Origin: Streptomyces sp. NBC_01232
GTDB lineage: Bacteria > Actinomycetota > Actinomycetes > Streptomycetales > Streptomycetaceae
Assembly (NCBI RefSeq): GCF_035989885.1
Contig: NZ_CP108518.1
Coordinates: forward strand, 7,059,001-7,123,000
DNA: 64,000 nucleotides
Direction of reading: 5' to 3'
This document shows positions 8,007 to 16,438 of the stretch, one piece after another. Every line of letters starts with the position of its first letter. The stretch's first letter is position 1. Below the pieces are notes generated by a model. The model was given only the letters and a program-made list of their open reading frames with translations, was not told the origin of the DNA and made no database searches. A program made the position numbers and the translations under genes.

Positions 8007-8194
8007 CGTCGGACCGCCGGCCGGCCCGTGCCACCTCACGGGCCCGGTCCCGGCCCGCATCTCCTCGACGCACCCCTTGAGGCGTCCCCCCGGCGCGCCA
8101 CCGGCCCTCGGCCGCCGCCTCGTGCACCACACATCCGGACGGGCGACGCCCCGGCCCCCGGCCGTACCCTCGCCCGCCCTTCCGGAGGAAGGAA

Positions 8195-8260
8195 ATGACC
8201 ATGATGGTTTCGACCGGCCCCGACGCCGGGCGGGACGGCCGGGGGACGTCATGCCCCTGA
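8195..8260 (+). CDS. Possible 21-codon leader peptide overlapping ureAB
   Basis: A short frame, MTMMVSTGPDAGRDGRGTSCP, starts 4 nt after the strongest ribosome site in the region (GGAGGAAGG at 8184-8192) and stops at 8258-8260, ten bases inside the ureAB gene in another frame. The ureAB start at 8251 has only GGGGGA close by. This arrangement suggests translational coupling: ribosomes load on the leader frame and re-initiate at ureAB. Alternatively the peptide is meaningless and the strong site serves ureAB through a folded spacer. No family is recognisable. Confidence 0.4.
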   Translation: MTMMVSTGPDAGRDGRGTSCP

Positions 8261-8964
8261 CTCCCACCGAGCGTGACCGGCTGCTGCTCTTCACCGCCGC
8301 CGAGCTGGCTCGGGCCCGGCGCGCCCGCGGCCTGCGGCTCAACGTGCCGGAGGCGACCGCGCTGATCGCGGACACGGTGTGCGAGGCGGCGCGCGACGGC
8401 CTTCGCCTGGCCGATGCCCTCGAGCGGGGCCGTGGCGTCCTCGGCCCTGACGACGTGCTCCCCGGGGTCGTCGACATCGTGACCGAGATCCAGGTCGAGG
8501 CCGTCTTCGAGGACGGCACCCGGCTGGCCGCGATCAGTGAGCCCTTCGGCGCCGTGGAGCGCGACGACCGTGCCCCGGGCGCGGTCCTGCCCGCCTCGGA
8601 CGCCGTGGCCGCGCCGGAGCCGGTGGTCACCCTCACCGTCCGCAACACTGCCGCGGTGCCGGTGAGCGTGACCTCGCACTTCCATTTCTTCGAGGCGAAC
8701 CCTCGGCTCGACTTCGACCGGGCCGCGGCCTACGGGATGCGGCTGGCCGTGGCCGCCGGTTCGTCCACCCGCTTCGACTCCGGCGCGAGCGTCGAGGTCG
8801 GACTCGTCCCCGTGGGCGGGGACCGGATCGCGATCGGCTTTGCGGGACTGGTCGACGGACCCCTGGACGCACCCGGAGCCAAGGCAATTGCGCTGGCGAA
8901 GGCGGCGGCCTGCGGCTACCTGGGCGTCGTCGCCGCCGAACACGAGGACGGAGACCGGGCGTGA
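8251..8964 (+). CDS. ureAB: Urease-like gamma/beta fusion subunit (UreAB)
   Basis: A 237-residue fusion of urease gamma (residues 1 to about 100) and beta (about 125-230) chains, a form known in several actinomycetes and Helicobacter. The gamma part keeps the landmarks MPLTPTERDRLLLFTAAELA, ARGLRLNVPEATALI, EAARDG and DIVTEIQVEAVFEDGT. The beta part keeps VRNTAAVPVSVTSHFHFFEA, NPRLDFDR and AYGMRLAVAAGSSTRFD. ATG 8251 matches the universal urease-gamma start (M.LTP.E...L). Its stop overlaps the ureC start in a GTGA tetranucleotide. It should form the structural shell around UreC in an (AB-C)3-type oligomer. No ureD, E, F or G lies in the window, so nickel insertion would need genes elsewhere. 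Confidence 0.92.
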   Translation: MPLTPTERDRLLLFTAAELARARRARGLRLNVPEATALIADTVCEAARDGLRLADALERGRGVLGPDDVLPGVVDIVTEIQVEAVFEDGTRLAAISEPFGAVERDDRAPGAVLPASDAVAAPEPVVTLTVRNTAAVPVSVTSHFHFFEANPRLDFDRAAAYGMRLAVAAGSSTRFDSGASVEVGLVPVGGDRIAIGFAGLVDGPLDAPGAKAIALAKAAACGYLGVVAAEHEDGDRA

Positions 8965-10697
8965 GCAAGAAGACCCCGCACAGCGATCACTGTGCGCCGG
9001 GCAGCCGGCACATCGACCCGCACGAGTACGCGTCCGTCTTCGGCCCCCGTGCCGGGGACCGGGTGCGGCTGGGCGACTCCGGGCTGACGGTCCGCGTCGA
9101 GCACGACGCGCAGAGGCCCGGCGACGAGTTCCTGGCGGGTTTCGGGAAGACGGCCCGCGACGGCCTGCACCTGAAGGCCGCCGCGGTCCGCGGGACCTGC
9201 GACGTCGTCATCAGCAATGTGCTGGTCATCGACGCCGTCCTCGGTATCCGCAAGGTCTCCATCGGTATCCGCGAGGGCCGGATCCACGCGATCGGCCGGG
9301 CCGGCAACCCCGACACCCTCGACGGCGTCGACGTGGTCGTCGGCACCGGCACGACGATCGTCTCGGGTGAGGGCCTGATCGCGACCGCCGGGGCGGTGGA
9401 CACCCACGTCCACCTGCTCTCCCCGCGGATCATGGAAGCCTCCCTCGCGAGTGGCGTGACGACGATCATCGGGCAGGAGATCGGGCCGAGCTGGGGTGTC
9501 GGAGTCAACTCGCCCTGGGCACTCAGACACGGGTTCAACGCCTTCGACGCCTGGCCCGTCAACATCGGCTTCCTCGCCCGCGGCTCCTCCTCGGACGCCG
9601 CCCCGCTGGTCGAGGCGCTCGCCGAGGGCGGTGCCTGCGGTTTCAAGGTCCACGAGGACCTCGGGGCGCACACCCGGGCCCTGGACACGGCGTTGCGGGT
9701 GGCCGAGGAGTACGACGTGCAGGTGGCCCTGCACAGTGACGGTCTGAACGAGTGCCTGTCCGTCGAGGACACCCTGCGGGTGCTGGACGGCCGGACCATC
9801 CACGCCTTCCACATCGAGGGCTGCGGCGGCGGTCACGTCCCGAACGTGCTGAAGATGGCGGGCGTGCCGAACGTCATCGGCTCCTCCACCAATCCGACGC
9901 TGCCCTTCGGGCGGGACGCGGTGGCCGAGCACTACGGAATGATCGTCTCGGTCCACGACCTCAAGCCCGACCTGCCCGGTGACGCCGCCATGGCCCGTGA
10001 CCGGATCCGGGCCGGGACCATGGGCGCCGAGGACGTGCTCCACGACCTCGGGGCCATCGGGATCACCTCCTCCGACGCCCAGGGCATGGGGCGTGCGGGT
10101 GAGACCATCCGCCGCACCTTCGCGATGGCCGCCAAGATGAAGGGCGAGCTCGGCCCGATGGACGGCGACGGTGACGGCGACGACAACGCCCGCGTCCTGC
10201 GCTACATCGCCAAGCTCACCATCAATCCCGCCATCGCCCACGGCCTCGCCCACGAGATCGGCTCCATCGAAGTCGGCAAACTCGCCGACATCGTGCTCTG
10301 GCGCCCCCCGTTCTTCGGCGCCAAGCCCCAGATGGTGCTCAAGTCCGGTTTCCCGGCCTACGGCGTCACCGGCGATCCGAACGCCGCCACCGACTGCTGC
10401 GAACCGCTCGTTCTCGGCCCCTTGTTCGGCGCCCACGGCGCGGCGCCCGCCGACCTCTCGGTCGCCTTCGTCAGCCGCGCCGCCGCCGAGTCCGGCAGCT
10501 CCGGCGCCATGGCGACCCGGCGCCGCCGGGTCGCCGTACGCGGCACGCGCGGCATCGGGCCGAAGAACATGATCGGCAATGACCGGCTCGGCAATGTCGA
10601 CGTCAACGCCCGGACCGGGCTCGTGACGCTCGACGGCGAGCCCCTGCGCTCCGAGCCGGCCCAGCAGGTCTCCCTGAACCGCCTCTACTTCCTCTAG
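8961..10697 (+). CDS. ureC: Urease alpha-subunit paralogue (UreC-like amidohydrolase)
   Basis: A 578-residue urease-alpha homologue of normal length. Every dinuclear nickel ligand is present: His149 and His151 (DTHVH), the Lys229 to be carbamylated (FKVHEDLG, with His231), His258 (HSD), His284 (FHIEG) and Asp372 (SSDAQ). The flap catalytic His332 and the Arg348 equivalent of Klebsiella Arg336 are kept. The flap motif, normally VCHHL, is SVHDL here: the conserved Cys is Val331 and the next His is Asp333. Urease tolerates some changes at that Cys, but such a change in a divergent copy without accessory genes suggests altered substrate range. It may hydrolyse urea weakly or a substituted urea made by the neighbouring deiminases. 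The start is GTG 8961, overlapping ureAB. Confidence 0.9.
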   Translation: MSKKTPHSDHCAPGSRHIDPHEYASVFGPRAGDRVRLGDSGLTVRVEHDAQRPGDEFLAGFGKTARDGLHLKAAAVRGTCDVVISNVLVIDAVLGIRKVSIGIREGRIHAIGRAGNPDTLDGVDVVVGTGTTIVSGEGLIATAGAVDTHVHLLSPRIMEASLASGVTTIIGQEIGPSWGVGVNSPWALRHGFNAFDAWPVNIGFLARGSSSDAAPLVEALAEGGACGFKVHEDLGAHTRALDTALRVAEEYDVQVALHSDGLNECLSVEDTLRVLDGRTIHAFHIEGCGGGHVPNVLKMAGVPNVIGSSTNPTLPFGRDAVAEHYGMIVSVHDLKPDLPGDAAMARDRIRAGTMGAEDVLHDLGAIGITSSDAQGMGRAGETIRRTFAMAAKMKGELGPMDGDGDGDDNARVLRYIAKLTINPAIAHGLAHEIGSIEVGKLADIVLWRPPFFGAKPQMVLKSGFPAYGVTGDPNAATDCCEPLVLGPLFGAHGAAPADLSVAFVSRAAAESGSSGAMATRRRRVAVRGTRGIGPKNMIGNDRLGNVDVNARTGLVTLDGEPLRSEPAQQVSLNRLYFL

Positions 10698-10768
10698 TCA
10701 CTTCTCCGGCCACTTCCTCCAGGCCCCGCTTCCCCTCCCGTGCTCCCTTCCTTGCCCCACTTCGCTCT

Positions 10769-10786
10769 TGACTGAATTTTCAGTCG
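10769..10786 (+). promoter_or_regulatory. Shared operator E upstream of deiminase 3
   Basis: TGACTG aatttt CAGTCG, one change from the perfect palindrome. TTGACT (10768-10773) and AAGACT (10792-10797) are 18 nt apart. Transcription should start near 10804, giving a leader of only 10-22 nt. Confidence 0.75.
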
Positions 10787-10825
10787 AGTGGAAGACTCCC
10801 GCCTACGCAAGAAATGAGACATCTG

Positions 10826-11845
10826 ATGACCGAATTCCGTATGCCCGCCGAGTGGTCCCCGCACGACGGCTGTCTGATGGCCTGGCCCACCCGCGAGGAC
10901 CTGTGGGGCAGCGTGCTCGCCGAGGTGAAGGAGGAGTACGCGAACGTCGCCCGCGCCATCGCCGCGTTCGAGCCCGTGACGATGGTCGCCCCGCCCGGCT
11001 TCGGCGAGGACGCCCGTGCGCTCTGCGGCGACGGTGACGGCGTGACCGTCGTGGAGCTGCCGCTCGACGACTCCTGGTTCCGCGACTCCGCCCCGCTCTT
11101 CGTCCTCGACGGCGACGGCAACCGGGCCGGAGTCGACTTCCGGTTCAACGCCTGGGGTCGCAAGCACCACCCGTTCGACGCCGACGACCGCATCAGCGGC
11201 CTGCTGTTGGAACACCTCGGCGTCGACCGCATCCCCTCCGGCATGATCCTCGAAGGCGGGGCGATCACCGTCGACGGCGAGGGCACGCTGATCACCACCG
11301 AGCAGTGCCTCCTGCATCCCAACCGCAACCCGGGCATGAACCGCGACCAGATAGAGGCCGAGCTGAAGTCCCGGCTCGGGGTCTCCAAGGTGGTGTGGCT
11401 CCCGTACGGCGGCCTGCTCGACACCGAGACCGACGGTCACGTCGACGGGGTCTGCGCCTTCGCCGCCCCCGGCACGGTCGTCGTCTCCCTGCCCTCCGAC
11501 CCGGACCACCCCGACTACGCCCGGATGCGCGCCAACCGCGCGGTGCTGGAGGCCACCACCGATGCCCGCGGCCGCCGGCTGGAGATCATCGACGTGCCGC
11601 AGACGGCCTTCGCCGACGTGGCCGAGGGCGAGATCGAGGTGTCGTACCTCAACTACTACGTCGCCAACGGTGGCGTGGTCGTCCCGGTGGCCGGTGTGCC
11701 GCAGGACGAGGAGGCCCTCGCCGTGATCGCCACGGCCTACCCGGGCCGCAAGGTCGTAGGGGTCCGGGCGCTCGCCATCGCGTTCGGCGGTGGCGGCGTC
11801 CACTGCATCACCCAGCAGATCCCCACCGCGCGGACCACCGTCTGA
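10826..11845 (+). CDS. Agmatine deiminase-family enzyme 3, cytoplasmic
   Basis: A 339-residue agmatine deiminase homologue without any signal peptide, so it acts in the cytoplasm, unlike its three paralogues. Motifs: MPAEWSPHDGCLMAWPTRED near the start, WFRDSAPLFV, EGGAITVDGEGT, TDGHVD (the canonical GHxD form, which the exported copies lack), NYYVANGGVVVP and GGGGVHC with the nucleophile at Cys327. It is the copy closest to textbook agmatine deiminase, which makes N-carbamoylputrescine and ammonia from agmatine. The ATG at 10826 matches the usual family start; an in-frame ATG at 10814 lies only about 10 nt from the inferred transcript start. It heads a unit with the ABC importer genes, separated from them by a hairpin. 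Confidence 0.9.
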   Translation: MTEFRMPAEWSPHDGCLMAWPTREDLWGSVLAEVKEEYANVARAIAAFEPVTMVAPPGFGEDARALCGDGDGVTVVELPLDDSWFRDSAPLFVLDGDGNRAGVDFRFNAWGRKHHPFDADDRISGLLLEHLGVDRIPSGMILEGGAITVDGEGTLITTEQCLLHPNRNPGMNRDQIEAELKSRLGVSKVVWLPYGGLLDTETDGHVDGVCAFAAPGTVVVSLPSDPDHPDYARMRANRAVLEATTDARGRRLEIIDVPQTAFADVAEGEIEVSYLNYYVANGGVVVPVAGVPQDEEALAVIATAYPGRKVVGVRALAIAFGGGGVHCITQQIPTARTTV

Positions 11846-11866
11846 CCCGGGAAACCGGCCGCTCCC

Positions 11867-11890
11867 GGCGGACCGCTCCGGCGGTCCGCC
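11867..11890 (+). terminator. Hairpin between deiminase 3 and the ABC importer genes
   Basis: A perfect 10-bp stem, GGCGGACCGC (11867-11876) and GCGGTCCGCC (11881-11890), with a 4-nt loop. Since no separate promoter is evident in the 42 nt before the next gene, it may be an attenuator or mRNA-processing site that lowers importer expression rather than a full terminator. Confidence 0.6.
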
Positions 11891-11932
11891 CGCTCCTCCC
11901 CCCGCAACCCTCACGGAATAGAGAGCGCGACG

Positions 11933-13624
11933 ATGACCACCTCCCCGCCCGGCACCCGCACCGGCACCCGCACCGGCAGACGCCGCCACGGCCGGCGCGC
12001 CCGGCTCGGCTCCGCCGCCGCGGCCGCGACTGCCGCCCTGACGTCCATCTCCCTGCTCGCGGCCTGCTCCGGCCCGCCGAAGGACAAGGCCGCCGGTATC
12101 ACCGACGTGAAGCTCGCGGTCTCCACCCCCGAGGCCCGCGGTGAGATCGACTCCTTCACCTGGGCGGTGTACGCCGAGCCGCCCACCCTCGACTACACGG
12201 TTGCCTTCGACTACCCGCAGAACACCGTCCTGTCCAACGTGTGCGAGAGCCTGATGCGCTGGACCCCGGGCCTCGCCACGGAGCCCGGTCTCGCCCAAAA
12301 GGCGTCCAACCCGGACCCCACCACCTGGGTCTACGACCTGCGCCCCGGCGTGCGCTTCCACGACGGCAAGGAGATGACCGCCGACGACGTGGTCTTCAGC
12401 CTCGGCCGCCAGAAGGACCCCGACAACGCCGCCGCCTGGGCCCAGGTGTTCCAGAACGTCGCCTCGATCACCAAGAGCGGCCCGCTCCAGGTCACCGTCA
12501 AGCTCAGCAAGCCCGACTCGCAGTTCCCCCAGTACATGGCCACCGCGGCCGGAGTGATTGCGTCCAGGGCCACTGTCGAAGCGGCCGGCAAGGACTACGG
12601 CACCACCGGCGGCCTCGGCTGCACCGGCCCCTTCAAGCTCGGCACCTGGAACAAGGGCCAGTCGATCGAGCTGGAGCGCTTCGACGGCTACTGGGGCACC
12701 AGGGCCAAATCGAAGAAGGCCGTCTTCCGCGTCCTGACCGACCCCTCCGCCCGTACGAACGCCCTGCTCAGCGGGGAGGCCGACGGCGGCTACCTGATCC
12801 CCACCGAGAGCTACGCCCGTCTGAAGGGCAGCGGCGCCGGCACCCTCTACTTCGGCGAGGGCCTGAGCACGGTCAACGTCAACATCACCAACATGCAGGG
12901 CCCCCTCGGCGACATCCGCGTCCGCCGGGCACTGTCCCTGGCGCTGGACCGCACCGGCTTCGTCAAGGCCGGACTGGGCGGGGCGGGCACCGTCACCAAC
13001 TCCCTCACCACCCGCGCCGCGTGGGCCGCCGCCCCCGAGCGCACCCTGAAGACCGCCTTCGACAGCCTGCCGCCCACCGGCCAGGACCTCGAGAAGGCCA
13101 AGGCCCTGGCCAAGGAGGCCGGCGCCACCGGCAAGACCCTGACCGTGGCCACCAGTTCCATAGGCCAGGACGTCTCCCTCCTCGCCACCGCGGTCCAGGC
13201 GGCGGGCACCCAGATCGGCCTGGACATCCAGCTGAAGACGATCGCCCCGAACGCCTTCACCGCGCTGTTCACCGACCCCCAGGCGCGCGAGGGCATCGAC
13301 ATGTTCCCGCTCACCTACTACGACTCGATCACCGACCCGCTCGACCTGCTGCAGAACTTCAAGACCGGCGCGTACATGAACTTCGCCGGCTACAGCGACC
13401 CCGGGTACGACAAGCTCGTCGACCAGGCGAGCGCCGTCTACCCGACCGAACAGCGGATGGACATCGAGGCGAAGCTCCAGCACCACGCCTCGGAGCAGCT
13501 GCTGTGGATCCCCGTCGCCGAGTGGCCCACCGCGCTGTTCCTGAACAAGCGGATCACCGGCGCCCCCACCACGATCTCGTACATGTACTACCCGTGGGCC
13601 GCCGACGTGGGGGCCTCGCAGTGA
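11933..13624 (+). CDS. ABC importer substrate-binding lipoprotein (SBP family 5, oligopeptide/nickel type)
   Basis: A 563-residue extracytoplasmic solute-binding protein of the oligopeptide/dipeptide/nickel class. The N-terminus has several Arg and a hydrophobic core ending in the lipobox LLAAC (Cys45). The family 5 signature is clear: PTLDYTVAFDYPQN, then WVYDLRPGVRFHDGKEMTAD followed by DVVFSLGRQ, and later RVRRALSLALDR. Members bind oligopeptides, nickel chelates, opines or other cationic compounds. It overlaps the first permease gene by 4 nt and starts a five-gene importer operon. In this setting a ureido product, a citrullinated peptide, agmatine or nickel for the urease-like enzyme are the plausible ligands. 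The sequence alone does not decide. Confidence 0.9.
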   Translation: MTTSPPGTRTGTRTGRRRHGRRARLGSAAAAATAALTSISLLAACSGPPKDKAAGITDVKLAVSTPEARGEIDSFTWAVYAEPPTLDYTVAFDYPQNTVLSNVCESLMRWTPGLATEPGLAQKASNPDPTTWVYDLRPGVRFHDGKEMTADDVVFSLGRQKDPDNAAAWAQVFQNVASITKSGPLQVTVKLSKPDSQFPQYMATAAGVIASRATVEAAGKDYGTTGGLGCTGPFKLGTWNKGQSIELERFDGYWGTRAKSKKAVFRVLTDPSARTNALLSGEADGGYLIPTESYARLKGSGAGTLYFGEGLSTVNVNITNMQGPLGDIRVRRALSLALDRTGFVKAGLGGAGTVTNSLTTRAAWAAAPERTLKTAFDSLPPTGQDLEKAKALAKEAGATGKTLTVATSSIGQDVSLLATAVQAAGTQIGLDIQLKTIAPNAFTALFTDPQAREGIDMFPLTYYDSITDPLDLLQNFKTGAYMNFAGYSDPGYDKLVDQASAVYPTEQRMDIEAKLQHHASEQLLWIPVAEWPTALFLNKRITGAPTTISYMYYPWAADVGASQ

Positions 13625-14583
13625 GTTTCGTCAGATTCGCGATACGGCGGGTGGCGGAGATGGCCGCCACCCTCCTGACCGCCTCGTTCGTGGTCTTCGC
13701 GGCCATGTACCTGGCACCGGGCAACCCGGCGAGCTTCCTGCTCGCCGGCCGCTCGGCCTCCCCGGAGGCCCTCGCCTCGATCAACGCCCAGTACCACCTG
13801 GACGATCCCTTCCTGCTGCGCTACTTCCGGTGGCTGGGCGACGTACTCCAGGGCGACTTCGGACGGTCCATCACCTACCGCACCGACGTCTCGCGCCTGC
13901 TGGCGGACCGCCTGCCCACCACCCTGATACTCATCGTGATGTCGCTCGTCGTGGTCGTCGCCGTCGGCCTGCTCCTCGGCAGGGTCGCCGCCGTCCGCGG
14001 CGGGGCCACCGACTCCGCCATCCTCGTGACCACGACGTTCGCCGTCGGAACCCCGTCCTTCGTCGCAGCGGTCCTGCTCCAGGGCCTCTTCGCCGTCAAG
14101 CTCGGCTGGTTCCCCAGCAGCGGCGCGGGCGACGGCGGCCTCGGGGACATGCTCTGGCACCTCACGCTCCCCTCGATCGCCCTCGCGCTCTACCTGATCG
14201 GCATGCTGGCGCGGGTCACCCGCTCCGCCATGCTCGAAGCCCTCGACAGCGAGCACGTCACCGTCGCCCGCAGCCGGGGCGTCCCCGAGCGGCAGGTCAT
14301 CCGGCGCCACGTCTTCCGCAACTCGCTGGGCACCGTCCTGACCACCGGCGGCCTGATCGTCTCCACGCTCCTGGTGTGCACCATCCTGGTCGAGACGGCC
14401 TTCAGCATCGGCGGCATCGGCCAGCTCCTCGAACTGTCCACCACCACCAAGGACTTCCCGACCGTCCAGGCGATCTCCCTGATCATCGTCGCCCTCTTCA
14501 TGATCGTGAACCTGATCGTGGACCTCCTGCTGCCCCTGGTCGACCCCAGGGTCACCCTCGGATCGAGGAGCGCCGCCGTATGA
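13621..14583 (+). CDS. ABC importer permease 1 (DppB/OppB type)
   Basis: A 320-residue inner-membrane permease of the oligopeptide/nickel type. It opens with the family sequence FAIRRVAEMAATLLTASFVV and APGNPA, has about six membrane helices, and carries the coupling motif for the ATPases near TVARSRGVPERQVIRRHVFR. The C-terminus (VDLLLPLVDPRVTLG) is the standard 'YxxlDPRi' ending. The start is GTG 13621, whose last bases form the TGA of the binding-protein gene (GTGA overlap), so translation is coupled. It pairs with the following permease. Confidence 0.92.
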   Translation: MSFVRFAIRRVAEMAATLLTASFVVFAAMYLAPGNPASFLLAGRSASPEALASINAQYHLDDPFLLRYFRWLGDVLQGDFGRSITYRTDVSRLLADRLPTTLILIVMSLVVVVAVGLLLGRVAAVRGGATDSAILVTTTFAVGTPSFVAAVLLQGLFAVKLGWFPSSGAGDGGLGDMLWHLTLPSIALALYLIGMLARVTRSAMLEALDSEHVTVARSRGVPERQVIRRHVFRNSLGTVLTTGGLIVSTLLVCTILVETAFSIGGIGQLLELSTTTKDFPTVQAISLIIVALFMIVNLIVDLLLPLVDPRVTLGSRSAAV

Positions 14584-15434
14584 CCGCCGTCCTGACCCGC
14601 CGGCCGGGCCTCTCCCGGATCCGCGCCGCCGGTTCCCCGCTCCATCTGGTCTGCCTGGCCCTCGTCGCCGTCGTCGTGCTCGCCGCGCTGCTCGCACCCT
14701 GGCTCGTGCCCCACGACCCCAACGCCGTCGACCTCGGCAACGCCCTCGCCGCGCCCTCCGCCGCGCACCCGTTCGGCGTGGACGCGGCCGGCCGGGACAC
14801 CCTCTCCCGGCTGCTGCTCGGCGCGCGCACCTCCCTGCTCGGGCCGCTCGGGGTCGTCGCCTTCTCCACCGTCGCCGGCATCGCCATCGGCATGGCGGCG
14901 GCCTGGCGGGGCGGCTGGATCGACTCCGTGCTCTCCCGCAGCACCGAACTCGTCTTCGCCTTCCCCGGGATGCTGCTGGCCATCCTGATCATCTCGGTCT
15001 ACGGAGAGGGGCTGCTCGCCCCGGTCATCGCCCGTGCCGTGGCCTACCTGCCGTACGTCAGCCGCCTCACCCGCTCCCTGGTCCTGGCCGAACGGGTCCG
15101 GCCGTACGTCAGCGCCTACCAGGTCCAGGGCCACTCGGCGCTGCAGATCTGCCTGCGCCACATCCTGCCCAACATCGCCCCCGTCGTCCTCGCCCAGTCC
15201 ACCATCAACTTCGGCTACGCCCTGATGGACCTCGCCGGACTGTCGTTCCTCGGGCTCGGCGTGCCGGCCCTCACCCCCGACTGGGGCCGCATGGTCTTCG
15301 ACGGCCAGACCGCCATCCAGCACGGCTACCCGCTGTCCGCGATCCTGCCCTGCGTCCTGATCGTGCTGACCGTGGTCGCTTTCAACGTGGTCGGCGAACG
15401 CTGGGCCGACCGTATCGCCAGGAGGGCCCGATGA
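14580..15434 (+). CDS. ABC importer permease 2 (DppC/OppC type)
   Basis: A 284-residue permease, the partner of the preceding one. It begins with the OppC-type first helix and the loop LAPWLVPHDPNAVDL ... HPFGVDAAGRDTLSRLLLGA, the signature of DppC/NikC proteins, followed by five more helices and the ATPase-contact segment SAYQVQGHSALQICLRHILP. ATG 14580 overlaps the stop of the previous gene (ATGA). The product forms the heterodimeric pore with permease 1. Confidence 0.92.
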   Translation: MTAVLTRRPGLSRIRAAGSPLHLVCLALVAVVVLAALLAPWLVPHDPNAVDLGNALAAPSAAHPFGVDAAGRDTLSRLLLGARTSLLGPLGVVAFSTVAGIAIGMAAAWRGGWIDSVLSRSTELVFAFPGMLLAILIISVYGEGLLAPVIARAVAYLPYVSRLTRSLVLAERVRPYVSAYQVQGHSALQICLRHILPNIAPVVLAQSTINFGYALMDLAGLSFLGLGVPALTPDWGRMVFDGQTAIQHGYPLSAILPCVLIVLTVVAFNVVGERWADRIARRAR

Positions 15435-16438
15435 GACCGCCGCAACCCACGAAACCGGTGCACACCCTCGACATCCAGGGACTGCGGATCACCCTGCCCG
15501 GCACCGCCCGGCCCGTCCTCGACGGAGTGGACCTCACCGTTGCCACCGGTGAGACCGTCGCCCTCGTCGGCGAGTCCGGCTCCGGCAAGAGCCTCACCTC
15601 GCGCAGCGCGCTGCGCCTGCTGCCGCCCGGCGCCGTCACCGAAGGGGCCGTGCGGGTCGGCGGCGAGGACGTCCTCACCATGAGCGCCGACCGGCTGCGC
15701 GCGGTGCGCGCCTCCGCCGTGGCCATGGTCTTCCAGGACCCGCGCGCCACCGTCAACCCACTGCGCCGCATCGGCGACTTCCTCACCGAGAGCGCCACAC
15801 TGACCAAGGTCATGGGCAGGGCGGAGGCGACCGGGCGCGCCGCCGAACTGCTCGGTGCGGTGGGCCTGGACCCGTCCGTGATGCGCAAGTACCCGGGCCA
15901 GGTCTCCGGCGGCATGCTGCAGCGCGTGGTGATCGCCGCGGCCCTCATGGGCGACCCCGCCCTCCTGCTGGCCGACGAGCCCACCACGGCGCTCGACGTC
16001 ACCTCCCAGGCCGAGGTCGTCGCGCTGCTCGCCGGGCTCCGCGCACGCTTCGGCACCGGACTGCTGTTCGTCACGCACGACCTCGACCTGGCCGCGGCCA
16101 TCAGCGACCGCGTCTACGTCATGTACGCGGGCCGGATCGCCGAGAGCGGGCCCGCCGAGGCCCTCTTCGCGCACCCCCGGCACCCGTACACGGCCGCGCT
16201 GCTGGCCTCCACCCCGCGGATGGACGGCCCCCGCGGCCGGCTCGCCGCCATCGAGGGCCAGCCGCCGGACCTGCGCCAGGCACTGCACGGCTGTGCCTTC
16301 GCCGCCCGCTGCCCGCTCGCCACCGAGGTCTGCGACCAGCAGGTTCCCCTGCCGGTGGCCGCGCCGGGCCGGCCGGGACACCTGGCCGCCTGCCACCACA
16401 GCGACCGGCTCGAAGGGAGCACCGTCGATGCCCGATAA
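15431..16438 (+). CDS. ABC importer ATPase 1 (DppD/OppD type)
   Basis: A 335-residue ATPase of the oligopeptide-importer class. Walker A is GESGSGKS (early in the chain), the signature is VSGGMLQRV, Walker B is LLLADEP, and the switch His is in FVTHDLDLAAAI. The C-terminal extension (HPRHPYTAALLASTP, GCAFAARCPLATEVC) contains the four-Cys iron-sulphur-type insert normal for OppD/DppD proteins. It overlaps the upstream permease gene by ATGA. Confidence 0.93.
   Translation: MRPPQPTKPVHTLDIQGLRITLPGTARPVLDGVDLTVATGETVALVGESGSGKSLTSRSALRLLPPGAVTEGAVRVGGEDVLTMSADRLRAVRASAVAMVFQDPRATVNPLRRIGDFLTESATLTKVMGRAEATGRAAELLGAVGLDPSVMRKYPGQVSGGMLQRVVIAAALMGDPALLLADEPTTALDVTSQAEVVALLAGLRARFGTGLLFVTHDLDLAAAISDRVYVMYAGRIAESGPAEALFAHPRHPYTAALLASTPRMDGPRGRLAAIEGQPPDLRQALHGCAFAARCPLATEVCDQQVPLPVAAPGRPGHLAACHHSDRLEGSTVDAR

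Noticed and set aside
8251..10697. An ordinary urease operon
   Set aside because: The flap Cys is missing, no accessory genes lie nearby, and the promoter belongs to a deiminase regulon. I keep the urease gene names only as family labels.
10694..13486. A 930-codon minus-strand open frame over deiminase 3 and the binding-protein gene
   Set aside because: Low-complexity Gly/Val-rich translation with no ribosome site; the plus strand carries two clear protein families there.
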